A program made the translations under genes and the position numbers. Below are positions 46,120 to 57,279 of a stretch of DNA of 64,000 bases, one piece after another (position 1 is the stretch's first letter; each line of letters begins with the position of its first letter). The notes beneath the pieces were generated by a model. The model saw only the letters and a program-made list of their open reading frames with translations, was not told the DNA's origin and ran no database searches. This DNA comes from Acanthosoma haemorrhoidale. Its lineage: Eukaryota; Arthropoda; Insecta; Hemiptera; Acanthosomatidae. Location: positions 121,311,827 through 121,375,826 of the forward strand of contig OV884013.1 in the NCBI GenBank assembly GCA_930367205.1. Direction: 5' to 3'.

Positions 46120-46585
46120 CAGGATTCGGGGACTCTCTCTGTCTCCAGGGAAGCTCATTCCTCACTGGCAGGAAGATATTTCAATGGCACAGAAGTAGAG
46201 CTGAAGAATCGTAGAAGATTAAGGGACTGGCTGCCGGCCCAACTCCTCTCTCTGCGAAGGCCATTTCACATGGTCGAGCAACGAACCTAGGACCGTGCTA
46301 GTGTTTTGCTTCATGTGTGTATAGTCTTGATACATTAAAACATTTTCTCTACTGGAAAAATGGTTGCTTTTATATAAACCAATGCTTTCCGCAACCGAAA
46401 AATATAATAAATCTCCCAATGGTGGTAGAGTTCTGAAGATTAGAAGATAATTTTGTCTCGACGGAGTGCAGAATCCCACCTAAATCCGAATAGGAAATCA
46501 CTCGAAAAAAAGTATGAGTTTATGCAAAATACTCGGTCACTTTTGTGAATCTAATTTTAAAATAACTTTATTTTAAAAATGTATA
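46120..46585. other. No recognisable gene
   Basis: Nothing supported. Confidence 0.4.
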
Positions 46586-46590
46586 TTCAA

Positions 46591-46764
46591 ACTTCTTTAT
46601 TGTGCCGTATTTACAATATTTCATTCGCTCGCTCATTCATACAATAATTACAATCAGCCCAGAGGCCTCCCAAATCCACATGGTTGTCACCTCCCTCGCA
46701 TGCGAAAGAAGAAGCAGAGTCTTGGGAAGCCCCCACGCTCCTCTGTCAGCCGCGTCACCGGATT
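46591..46764 (-). mobile_element. LINE family J, copy J11 (3' UTR with internal deletion)
   Basis: J 3' terminus (CTTTATTGTGCCG, complement of the ...CACAATAAAG end) joined directly to the part of the UTR beginning at TATTTACAAT, then on to GCCGCGTCACCGGAT. The hairpin segment is deleted. Confidence 0.85.
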
Positions 46765-46774
46765 ATTTAAAAAA

Positions 46775-48100
46775 AAAAGAATTTTTGTTTACATACACAA
46801 GTATTACTCTTTTTAGGAAAAAGGCTGTTTAGCGAAAACAACATTACTTAGTAACACACATCGTATACAAGATCAAAACGCTTTGGGTTGCCGGGGATGT
46901 TCTGGATGTACAAAGTATCAGCATAGGATTAGGGAGGTGGGGGTGGAAGTTCTAGTAGAGGAAGGTTGACATAAAGGGAACATTTACTATCTTATTGTAG
47001 GCCTCTGGATTACAGGGATTGTTCCCGAAGGATAAGCTTGCCACTCCCCCTTACTCAGTAGGACTAGGTATATTGTCGAGTGGTGTCTATGGGGGGAAGG
47101 AGTAGTTTAAATAGTTTGTTAATTTCTTGTCTTTTGTGACTTGTTGTGAAGGCTACAAATGAGCCGTTGTCTAAAACCAGTCCTAGGTGGGATTTGAGAG
47201 GATTTTTTTTTGTTGAACAGCAATACTACAGGACAGGACGAGCAACGGAGAGTGAAAATTACACAAGACTTTATGAATACGTCCCAATATGTATTGATCT
47301 TTAAATCACTAACAAGTGTAAAACATTTCTCAGATGCACAACACCTGCCATAACGTAACTTAGGAAAAAAGAACCTTTCACACTAAGGCGAGTCTACTGC
47401 TGACCGCAGTATTCTTGAAGGAAATGCTTTTAATATAAAGTAAAAGGTTATGAACACTAATTTGCTTTTGTCTGAAGTAAATCATCCTACTTTTAATAAG
47501 ATTTTCCATTTAATATTATGAATACATATAATATTACTGAAATGTTTCCTTCAATGTTGCAAATCCAAGCATTTTGTATGGGCCCAATATGGTTGATACC
47601 TTGTAAAAAAATGACAATGAAGACTGTATTCATCCTGCCGAGTAAAAGGTAGAATTATAAGGTAATTTATAAAAGTCAAAGATAGAAAATAAAATCAGAT
47701 CTTTTTTTAAAGCCCTATGGGACCAACAAAAATTTCCTTTTTAATTAACTAACAATCCATTTCTTCACTTGAACAGTATTCTCGATATTAAAAAAAACAG
47801 AATAAAAAATAAGAAAGAAAGAAAGATCATGTGTTAACAAACATGTATTTTGGTGAGTAATGATACTAACTATTGCCTAGTGGAAGAAGCTATACTCGAT
47901 GTATGTAGCGTAGACAAGGTTGATCAATGGGAAGTAGGGTAGTCAATGATCTTAACTGGAGAGGAAGAACTACATCGGGGAATAACATGAATGAGTTATG
48001 AATGAGTATGAATGCATGTCACATATGCTCTACTTAACTGTACTAGTGCCGATGACATAGTTCAGTGAAGTTGACTGATAAGTCGTCAATTGAAATCACA
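46775..48100. other. No recognisable gene (1.3 kb)
   Basis: Nothing firm. A possible, very decayed LINE RT trace on the minus strand near 46850-47210 is discussed under rejected items. Confidence 0.4.
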
Positions 48101-48102
48101 AC

Positions 48103-48965
48103 TGTAGCGGCCGCTAACTACATAAGAGAAATCACCATATACTCTATTGTATATATATATTGTAAACAAATGTAAATAACATCACCCAAATATAAATCAT
48201 TGTAACACACAATAAAACATGCGGCCAGGGCCAATTATTTGCATGGGACACCAGCTGTCAGTAGCCAGGTATACGGATGGGCCCAAACCGCCGGGAGACT
48301 CTTCCAGGCTCTGTCAGGGCACCAAAGGAAAGCCGCATCATTGGCCACTATAATTGCGATGCTTATTGGCTGCTGGTAAGGCCAGCTGGGTATTTAAGCC
48401 GGTGGTTTGGCCCCTGTATATCATTCTCCTGACAACTACACTGGATCGTGGCTCCTGCTTGAAACTCTGAAACTACTGCTTCTTTATGAAAAACCTCTCC
48501 ATCTCTCTCTCTCCTCGCCTCGCTACGTCAGGCCTTGTCAGACCCCACACCTTCCTGGTGGGAACCTCTGCCTTCGTCTCGCTAAATCTAGCAGCTCCTT
48601 GGAAGAGACCTCTCCCTCGCGGACGACGGTTGCCGTGGCCCTGCAAACTTACCAAGCAGTGTTCCCCACGGCAATCCAGTCTGCCTCTCTCCGGTTCACA
48701 CTCGCCTTTTAGACCCGGACGGATTTCGTCTACCCTCAGATACCGAGTGTGAATTCATGGTCATTCCAAGACCACACAAACTACCTATAACCTACCCTGT
48801 ACCTCTTCTCCTGAACATAGTGCACTGTCGGGGCACATACCTATAAAAAAATGGAGTCAGATAGTAAAGCCGTCATGAAACGATTGTCCAGGTTATAAAC
48901 TCAAACAACCCTCACTTGTCACCAGGGCTAGGGTAACTAGGCACCCCCCTCGTGACGACCCGATA
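48103..48965 (+). mobile_element. Solo LTR (family L, copy L2) with near-perfect 5-bp duplication
   Basis: Begins TGTAGCGGCCGCTAACTACA and ends GTGACGACCCGATA (a CA-to-TA change at the end). Flanks are ACAAC (48098-48102) and ACAAA (48966-48970). Both ends align with L1, but the middle (about 48260-48480 and 48500-48810) is different or longer: it has its own TATA-like GGGTATTTAAGCCGG near 48388 and a block shared with L3. No internal region is attached. No protein is expected from an LTR; short frames here are incidental. Confidence 0.8.
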
Positions 48966-48984
48966 ACAAAAATAACCCAATATG

Positions 48985-49170
48985 AAGTGAGTCCCATCAC
49001 TTTTAGAATTTATAACAAACCATGCATTATGTTATATCATATTACAACCGGTAAATATAATAATCACGAAGTACGATTTTGTAAAAAGAATCAAACTGTT
49101 GTAGGCTTCATATTTTGTTAAAATTTTAATATAAGTAATAAAGGTGTTATGGAAATTAAAACAAACTTGG
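48985..49170 (+). mobile_element. LINE family C-type 3' UTR, copy C6 (diverged)
   Basis: Opens with AAGTGAGTCCCATCACTT (48985-49002), the family hairpin with both sides of one base pair changed, and ends AATAAAGGTGTTATGGAAAT then an A-rich stretch, like the end of C1. It lies about 20 bases after L2. Confidence 0.6.
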
Positions 49171-49174
49171 AAGA

Positions 49175-49950
49175 AAATTTTGGATGTATCGTCATTCTCT
49201 AATTCTTGTCGCGGAATTCACAAGACTATGCTCAAATAGTAACTAAAAAAATTAAGTGACTTGAACATCAATAAGAAAAATAATGTGCATAAACATTAAA
49301 ATAATATTTATCGGAACCACTATATACAGCAATGCCCGTGGGTACATTTAGATCTTGGCACCTAGAGCTCTAGATGTTGGTTGGCTTTGGTTTCCATGTT
49401 CGTGCCACGGAAGACTGTTGAAGACAAGGCTGCTCCAGGATACCCTAGGCCAAAGGGTTTATATCAGCACGGAACCTAATAAATCCTCGTGATAAGGTCG
49501 CACTCCTCTCTTCGTGAGCCTTCAACTTGCCAGTCACACGGCCAAGAATAGATTACGGATCCCACGGGGTTTTCAATGATCTATATACAGGGCGCGATTC
49601 GTTTTTTAATCGAATTTAATTCGTAGCGCCCTTCAAACGTATGATTTCCATTTTTTTATGATTTTTTAATTAAATAATTTTAAGATTTAATGTTTGTTGG
49701 GATTGAAGATTGCATTAAAACCGGCCCCAAGATAAAATACTCAAATTGTTGGCATTCTTATCAATTTGATCAGGTAGAGATTTTTGAGGAATCCTCCTTT
49801 TGAAATTGTGCGCTATTAAACAAGAACCGTGTTCTTTTCTACTTCATTTTGTAAAGGTGTTCTATGTTTATATACTTTGAAGCCAAGGATTTTAATTCCA
49901 CTTTTTGGCTGAATAGGGAACAAATGAAGCAAATATAATGCATTAAACAT
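49175..49950. other. No recognisable gene; one imperfect palindrome
   Basis: At 49590-49631 GGGCGCGATTCG... and ...CGTAGCGCCC form an imperfect A+T-centred palindrome. No gene. Confidence 0.45.
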
Positions 49951-49952
49951 AA

Positions 49953-50795
49953 AATTACAACTGCCTTATTGAGCAATAAGTAATTGTGATAAATGTTTTC
50001 ATTTACTCCATATTTACAATTTTCATTCACTCGCTCATTCATACAGTATGTGCAAACAGCCCAGAGACCTCCCAAAATTCATGGTTGTCACCTCCCTCGC
50101 ATGCGAAAGAGGAAGTGGAGTCTTGGGAAGTCTCCAACGCTCCTCCGTCAGCCGCGTCACCGGAAACAAGCCAGTGGAGGCTGACCAAGAGCACGAGAGC
50201 CACATACGCTCAGGACACGATTGGAGAAACTGGCCATTGCCAGGACTCCCTCTGTTACGCATTTATAGCAGGTCACGAGGCCACTGTCGTTTTAGTCTCT
50301 GAGGAGGATTATAGGGATGACTGTGTTAGGGGATTAGGTTGGATAGGTTACTGTGGAATTTCATAAACTTGGAAGGGATGAGTTCTAGAATGTAGGGTAT
50401 ATTAAGATCGTTATGAAGGGTTTTGTTGCTGACGTAATAAGGGGCATTTACTATTGTTCTCAGGACTTTTGATTGAAAGGATTGGATACGCTTGATGTTC
50501 GACTTTTTTGCTGTCCCCCATAGTTCTATTCCGTAGGTCCAGATTGGTTTAAGTATAACTTTGTAAATTAGTAATTTATTTTCTATTGAGAGATGGGATG
50601 TCCTTTGAAGTAGTCTGTACAGTTGTCCAAGCGTGTTTAGTTCTTGTCTTTTTAGCCTCGTGTGTGGGTTCTAGGTCAGCCGTTTGTCGAGATGGAAGCC
50701 TAAGTACCGTACTGTCTCGGATACAGGGAAAGGAATAGAATTAAAAAAAAATAGTGGACAAGACTTGCGAAAGAGGGCAAGATAATGTATAGTTA
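49953..50795 (-). mobile_element. LINE family J, copy J12 (RT C-terminus plus 3' UTR)
   Basis: The longest continuous J copy, about 840 bases on the minus strand. It covers the segment before the thumb (50640-50795), NKLLIYK/LKPIWTYGIELWGT-coding sequence at about 50480-50600, and the full 3' UTR. Frameshifts break the frame. The terminal AATAAAG is lost at the left end. Confidence 0.9.
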
Positions 50796-50799
50796 TTTT

Positions 50800-51760
50800 A
50801 TAATCCACAATAAATTTGGAAAGAGTATTAGAAATTGTATTTATAACGTTTTACATTATATCTCAGATTTCCAGGATCAGTTCTCTAAAAATATTTCTCA
50901 AAGTAATTTCTACTCAAGGAAACGATACTTCATGGGCATTACTTAGTTCACTCTAGTGCAATCTAAAGACCAAATATTACCAATATTAAATGTTTTCAGT
51001 GACAATTAGGAAAATATTAGTTGATCCAAGCAGTCTTTCTAACATTATTATAAAAAAAAATTATAAATTTGAAATAAGTTATACTTTTTGTAATGTTTAT
51101 GAGGAGTTACTTAATGTTACCTTTAACATTTCATATTCGATACAAACAGTCAATAGGTGCTCTGTACCTGGAGTAGAGCCTCCCCCTTTGGGTTTGGCAC
51201 CAAGGAGGTCGTCATTAAATGCAAGTAGAGACATACAGTAAAAACTTTCCCGGATATAACTGATCTGCTTAACAGAGATTAACTTGCTTCCGTTCGGGCG
51301 ATGCGAGGATGGAACAAGTTATTTACGGTGAAGTGGAAAAACAGAGCTGATATCTGAATTATCCGCTGGTCTTTGAGGCGATTCTTTCTAGAAGTTGTGG
51401 GAATCATGAGAGCGAGTCGAACTCACGCCGTTCTGTTCCGCTTGATCTGCTAGTTTCACGGACCGGGCAGCTCCGTGGGTAAATCGTGCTTAAGGTAGTA
51501 TACCCCCGTTAATGGGAGGACAATTCACTTAAACAACCGGACATCACGATATTTACAGTTGTAATCTTAGTAGAGTAATCCATGTGTGATGGGACGGATG
51601 AACTGGAGTCCCGTAAGTATAGTAGCCACGAATTGGAGAGTTATGAAGACTTAAGTGGTGTAATAGACATGGATTAGAGGAGGATGTGGAAGGAGAAGCC
51701 ATCTCCATAAAGACATTAAGAAGAAGATTAGAGGAAATTATGAATTAGAATTTCAATGAT
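50800..51760. other. No recognisable gene
   Basis: An 83-codon plus frame (50990-51241) has no motif. Nothing supported. Confidence 0.45.
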
Positions 51761-51763
51761 CCC

Positions 51764-51845
51764 CCGGGAGCGGGTAATGCAGGCTAATCGCAGGCAGGTA
51801 ACATCCCCCCCATGTTACCTGGACGGGGTCCATTACCCGCGGGTG
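51764..51845. repeat. Nested GC-rich inverted repeat
   Basis: Outer perfect arms GCGGGTAATG (51770-51779) and CATTACCCGC (51831-51840) enclose inner perfect arms AGGTAACAT (51796-51804) and ATGTTACCT (51812-51820) around seven C. Strong cruciform or RNA stem potential; no known element recognised. Confidence 0.85.
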
Positions 51846-51849
51846 GCCC

Positions 51850-52505
51850 TCACCCGGAGGTCTCTCTGTACTCTCTCAGGTCTCTCTCTTTCTATTGTAC
51901 TTTACCCTTCTTCTTATAAGCTCATCATCAGTTAGCTTGTCTCTCCGAAGCACCAGAGGTGGAGTCATGGCTCAGCTTGGAAAATTGTATTTAAATTTAT
52001 CCTGTATTCTTTACCACTTTATTTTGATATATTTCTATTGAAATTATTTAGTATCTCTAAGAAACTAAATGGCACATAGGGATTTTTATATTCTCTATAA
52101 CCATGCTACATTTTGGTATTCTATAATAATTTATATACGTTAAAACTAATTTAACCTAAATTACCCGTAAACAATGTTGCCATCGCCGGGGGAAGGGTGT
52201 CATGGCGTTAAAAAGTAAGGTTAGTTTTTAATATTAATGAATATATAGACGAAAGTAAACAGTCAACACTTAGAGGTTTATTTCCTTTTTATTCACTTCA
52301 TATTCAATATACAAGCGATATCTTGTTATTATAATTTTTTTTAGCTAGAAATTATTGATTCAAATATTTAAACAAACAACATAGCTTTACTAACGATATT
52401 ACGATATTAAGGACAAGCTTATAATGAATAAACAAAATGTGTACTAGTTTATTCATGATTCTTCACATAATACAGTTCTTCTACAATGTTTTTTTCTTTA
52501 ATTAT
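51850..52505. other. No recognisable gene
   Basis: Nothing supported. Confidence 0.45.
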
Positions 52506-52517
52506 TAATTAAATTCT

Positions 52518-52982
52518 TCCAAGTTCATAAAATTCCATAGTAACCTATCCTACCATTCCGTAACACAGTCATTGGACTGCACCACTCATCCCTATAACCC
52601 TTCTAGGAGACTGAAACGGCAGTGGCCTCGTGACCTGATATAAATGCTTGACTGTGGGAGTCCTGGATATGGCCTGTTTCTCCAATCATGTCCTGAGCGT
52701 ATGTGGCTCTCGCGCTCTTCGACAGCCTCTACTGGCTCGTATCCGGTGACGTGGCTGTCGGAGCAGCGTGGGGGAGTTCCCAAGATTTCGCTTCCTCTTT
52801 CGCATGCGACGGAGGTGGCAACCATGTGGATTTGGGAGGTCTCTAGGCTGTTTGTTAATGCCGTATGAATGAGCGAATGAATGATGAATTGTAAATATGG
52901 TATGAATGAGAACATTTGTCTCAATTACTTACTGCCTAATAGGGCAGATTATAATTTTAGCACAATAAAGAAGCTATATATA
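52518..52982 (+). mobile_element. LINE family J, copy J13, with perfect 11-bp target duplication
   Basis: Flanked by AATTAAATTCT at 52507-52517 and 52983-52993. It starts in the last RT codons (TCCAAGTTCATAAAATTCCA) and ends GCACAATAAAGAAGCTATATAT. The tail is not poly(A). The terminal hairpin here is CTGCCTAATAGGGCAG. Confidence 0.93.
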
Positions 52983-52994
52983 AATTAAATTCTA

Positions 52995-54015
52995 TTTTTT
53001 TTTATGTTTAAACGAACTGTAGTCAAACAATATGGTGACATACTTATGTGCCACATATTTTTTTAAATTATTACATATAATAATTGCGATATGTGTCGGT
53101 ATTTTGAGTAATTTATTTATTTTACCCATACTGCTCACTAAAAAATCTTATAAAATATATTGCTGAAATGACATTAAATATAATTTCTCTTTTTCGCTCA
53201 AAAAACAAAAACTTTTTTTTCTGTATATAGTATTCGTTGTATCCCGCTGATTAGTAAAAAAAACTCCTGTGTGGGTTAAATGGAAAATTTTTTTTTTTTG
53301 TAATTTCCCTCCTGATCATGATCGGAATACCCTAGTAGTATCATTGTTCTATTCATCTATCACGAAAGTATAAGCTGATTTTCTCAGATGATAATATATT
53401 TTATTGATTTAATAAAATTTGCAATAATAATAATAACTATTATTATCAAATGCAGTTTTAAAAAAAAAAAAAAAAAAAAAGCGATGGAAAATATTGTAGT
53501 TTTTACTCAATTTTTTTACCACTGATAATCACATTTGAATACGGTATTTCGTCCTCTAATTTCCATTTACTGGCTCATATATTAGTCAATGATGTCGTTG
53601 GACAGTCATTTGACATTAAATGAAACAAATTAACTGACCCGTACTTGAACACAGATTCATGTCCTGTGACCTGATGCATGTACGTGCGGTTACATATCCT
53701 CGACATAAAGGATTTTTTTTGCCAGGGATGTAGCCTCTAATTAGAATTCCGAAATAACAGGCCATGGGCAAATTAAAAAACCATCACCGTTTTATGATTG
53801 GTGCCTTTCAATCTTGAGGCCCATCGGGGAATTCGTTCATGAATCTTTAATTCCCTCATCCCACTTCAGCACCGAACTATTTAATATTTCACCCCAATTC
53901 ATGTCCTCCGTACGAGAGGTTGACCTAGCCTGGGTGTCTGTCAGTGTGATTACCAAAACCATGTCCATACCACCAAAGTTAATATCGTGTTAATTTGTTC
54001 ATTTAGACAATATAG
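52995..54015. other. No recognisable gene (A+T-rich)
   Basis: Includes a run of 20 A near 53460-53480. Nothing supported. Confidence 0.5.
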
Positions 54016-54017
54016 TA

Positions 54018-54886
54018 TTGAGGTTGGGAATAAATTAATTTCGGTTTTTTTGTGTGAAATAAAACTCAATTTTTTCCACACAAAAAACGAACTGTAATCA
54101 GTCAAATATCTTCAGTTCGATGACCTTTCGCCATCTTTCTGGTAACTTATTGATCCCGCACTCATAGAACTTCTAGTCGTTATCAGCAAAAAACTCAACC
54201 AAGTGCGATTTGAGGTCATCGTTATTACCAAAATTTTTACCATTTAAAAAGTTTTGTAAACTTCGAAATAAATGATAATCCGATGGCGCAAGGTCGGGGC
54301 TGTAGGGAGGATGTGACATCACTTCCCAACCAAGGTCCAATAGTTTCGTACGTGTTGCTAAAGATGTGTGAGGCCTCGCATTGTCGTGGCGGAACCCAAA
54401 TATCGAGCTTCTTAAAAAGTCCAAGACGTCTTATATGCTTTTCAATTGTTGTGTGTGATACATTTAACTGTTTTGTAATCTCTAGCACAGTTATATCACG
54501 ATTCGATTCAATTATGGCTTTCATTTTGTCATCAACTTCAGAAGGTCGACCAGAACTTTGGTCATCTTTCAGTGAAAAATCTCCAGAATCAAATTTTTTA
54601 AACAAATTCTGACACGTGCGTTCTGTTAAACAATCAACACCATAAACTTCACATATCTCTTTGTGAGCCTCAACCGCTTTCTTGCCTTTATGAAAATAAA
54701 AAAGTAAAATGTGTCAAAAATGCTTATTTTAGCACTCCGTGTTAAAACTGCGAGCTGTAAACAAAATTATAGGGAATTTGTTTCTATAGCAACCTAAAGG
54801 TATCGACTAACAAATCTCAAAAGAAAAAAATTCTAACATTGACAAACATACTCGTGCAAACCGAAATCACTTTCTTCCCAACTAAA
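54018..54886 (-). mobile_element. Mariner (irritans-like) with out-of-frame internal deletion
   Basis: Bounded by TA (54016-54017 and 54887-54888). Ends contain GTTGGGAATAAATTAATTTC on the left and the complement of GTTGGGAAGAAAGTGATTTC on the right. The minus strand reads FKKFDSGDFSLKDDQSSGRP, EVDDKMKAIIES, LNVSHTTIEKHIRRLGLFKK and LDIWVP, then passes by deletion, one frame off, to HDNARPHTSLATRTKLLDLG, PPYSPDLAPSDYHLF and FLNGKNFGNNDDLKSHLVEF. A TAG (54170-54172) interrupts the last part before FYECGINKLPERW. The first and second catalytic blocks are missing. At 869 bases it is about two thirds of a full mariner. Confidence 0.92.
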
Positions 54887-54888
54887 TA

Positions 54889-55930
54889 ATACTTAAATAG
54901 CGATATTGTAAAAGGGACCCAGTGAATGTGTGCAATTTTACGTAAAAATGAGAAATAAAAAAATGACGCTTCCAGTAATCAAAACCTGTAGATTTTAAAA
55001 ATTGATTACAACTCGCTTAGAATATTGTCCATTTATAATAATTTTGCTAATAATTTTTAGTAAAGTAAGTATTAGCATATCCAAAATAAAGTTCAGTTAA
55101 TAATACTTATAGAAAAAACATCTAAGTGCTATAAAAATGTTTAGCGTAGGTTCATTCATCTAAAGACAATACGAAGGCAAAGCAACAAATAAAAAACGTT
55201 CTAAGTATTATTACAATACATTAAATACAATTGTAAAAAGTTTACTACTCACAAGACAATTGAGTTTTTTTTTTAAAAATAGACCACCAATAGCCCGTTA
55301 TTATACTGTCATGACATTTAGAGGGTGTTCCAGCACATATGTTTTGGATTTTTTTTGTTTTCAAATTTATTACGTGTTGCTCCATGACGTTCCTATCTAT
55401 ATGTATATTATAAACTCAAAGGTAACATAATACTTTTAAAATAAAAAAAAAATAAACAGTCAATAACCATGTCGCGTACAAGACAAAGAAGGAAAATAAA
55501 AGAATTCGAAACTCGACACCTGGGTCAGATGAAATCCTAGGAAGGCCACCCAGCGCTCAGATCTTCCTCCGATAGGACACCACTCGCGGAGCCGATAAAC
55601 CTGCAGTTATTATAGGCCAATGTCTGAGGGTCTTGTGTGCCCACTGCACTGTGGCGAGAGATGGTCAGTCTCGGCGATAGTAGGGATATCAATTGCATAT
55701 ACTGCATGTATTGCATACACTCCTAAGCACCATTATTTCATTCATTAGGCAAAAACTAAATATGCGAGTTTACTAAGCACCTGGATGAGAACTGGAACGT
55801 GTTGTACGGTATTAACAGGTAGTTAGCACTAGTTGTTACCTCTCACAGCCTTAATTATTTCTTCAAGGCACTCCTCATTTTCCCTAACTTGGCCTTCGAC
55901 ATAACCTTTCTCACTATGGAAAAATTCTCG
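54889..55930. other. No recognisable gene
   Basis: Nothing supported. GAGGGTGTTCCAGC at 55321 resembles a DNA-transposon end but has no partner. Confidence 0.45.
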
Positions 55931-55934
55931 GGTG

Positions 55935-55995
55935 AGGGGGGGGGTTTGAACCCGGGTCTTCGCTGTTAGAAGTTAGCTTACCTACGGTGTCATAC
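55935..55995 (-). mobile_element. Possible tRNA-like (SINE) segment
   Basis: The minus strand shows ACACCGTAGGTAAGCTAAC, a weak box A, and about 28 bases on ACCCGGGTTCAAACCC, a good box B. It cannot fold into a full tRNA. A weaker, similar arrangement lies near 56240-56300. Low confidence. Confidence 0.3.
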
Positions 55996-56447
55996 TTTAT
56001 TCTTAATGTCACTCTGACATTTATTTAATGTACAGGCTGACCAAAAACTACGTACCGTAAGACATCTTGCCCACAATTACCTATTCGGGAATGACTAAGC
56101 TGTTTATTAACCTAATTAGTAAATTGGTTAAAACTATTGTAACGCATGGTCTTAACCTTCAATTTGGTTTTTGGTGGCTACTCATTTATCCTTGTGAGGT
56201 TGAGGGAAGGGGTTTCATTCCCCCCATTGAAACAATCCTTAGGGTGTACGAAATCGAACTAAGGTTTCCGAAGACTGAACATTAGGCTACTGTGTGGCAA
56301 GAAAAATACATTTTGAAACATTAATTTCACTTGTGCGCGTTGGTGATTCACCTCCAACTTTACGGGGGAAAGCCTCGAAAACTGAATGTTTCTACTGACT
56401 ACGGTTTTATCAATTTCGGGGTAGAAACTGTTGAATGTTTTGTTAGT

Positions 56448-57273
56448 CGAAATAATTCTTGATAAACTACAATTAATGGTGAATGGTGCGATTTACGCTG
56501 TTGGATCGATAAAAGACAAGAAACATAATTAAGTTTCAGAAAAAGTTTAGTATTACAAGCTTCAGAATTTTTCAACGAAAGAAGAACAAGCAGATACAAT
56601 CAGGAAAGTTACTTTCAAAAATGTTTATCCGAAACAGTATGCCCTAGATGCGCACCGAAAATGTTATGCGTACACTATGACACTAAGAAATTAGAGATTT
56701 ATTGGATGTCATTCTGATCAATCTCAACCAATTCTTAGTTTTACAGAGCAACTCATTGAAGCTTTGGAGCATCAAGTCGAAATGAATTCTAGAAATAAAT
56801 GGAATTATGGTGAAGAGATACCAACCAATATTATATTGGTAATTATTTGGGTGAGCATTTCTCCTGGTTTGTCCGATCTATTGTATTCGCTGATATTTAT
56901 CATATAATTTATGTACTGAAGGTGGTTAGAAAGAAACATGGTTCAATGAGTTGCTCTGTAAAACTAAGGATTGGTTGAGATTGATCAGAATGACATCCAA
57001 TAAATCTCTAATTTCTTCAAGTCTCACATTTTTTGCATAACATTTTCGGTGAGCATCTAGGGTATGACATTTAAGTATAAAGATTTTCTACTGTTTCGGA
57101 TAAAAATTTTTGGAAGTAACTTTCCTGATTGTACCTGCTTGTTCTGCATTTGTTGAAAAATTCCGAAGCTTGTAACACTAAAATTTTTCTGAAACTATAT
57201 TATGTTTCTTATCGATCCGACAGCGTAAATCGCACCAAATGCCATTAATTGTAGTTTATCAAGAATTATTTCG
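56448..57273. repeat. Long inverted repeat (hairpin locus), 313- and 332-base arms
   Basis: Left arm 56448-56760 and right arm 56942-57273 are reverse complements with scattered differences (matching blocks include CGAAATAATTCTTGATAAAC, GCATAACATTTTCGGTG and TCTAATTTCTT; AATCTCAACCAATTCTTAGT on the left pairs with its complement on the right). The 181-base spacer (56761-56941) is unique. No terminal repeat of a known family, no poly(A) and no coding motif was found. A transcript would fold into a stem of over 300 pairs. Confidence 0.93.
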
Positions 57274-57279
57274 TGTTTG

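Noticed and set aside
45728..46165. Serine/leucine-rich proteins on the minus strand
   Set aside because: Artefact of the GA microsatellite.
46850..47210. Decayed LINE RT on the minus strand (LGLVLDNGSF resembling the LGVxLD block)
   Set aside because: Only one ten-residue match and no neighbouring RT motif in register.
55321..55345. GAGGGTGTTCCAGC as a DNA-transposon end
   Set aside because: No inverted partner, no transposase sequence and no TA pair nearby.
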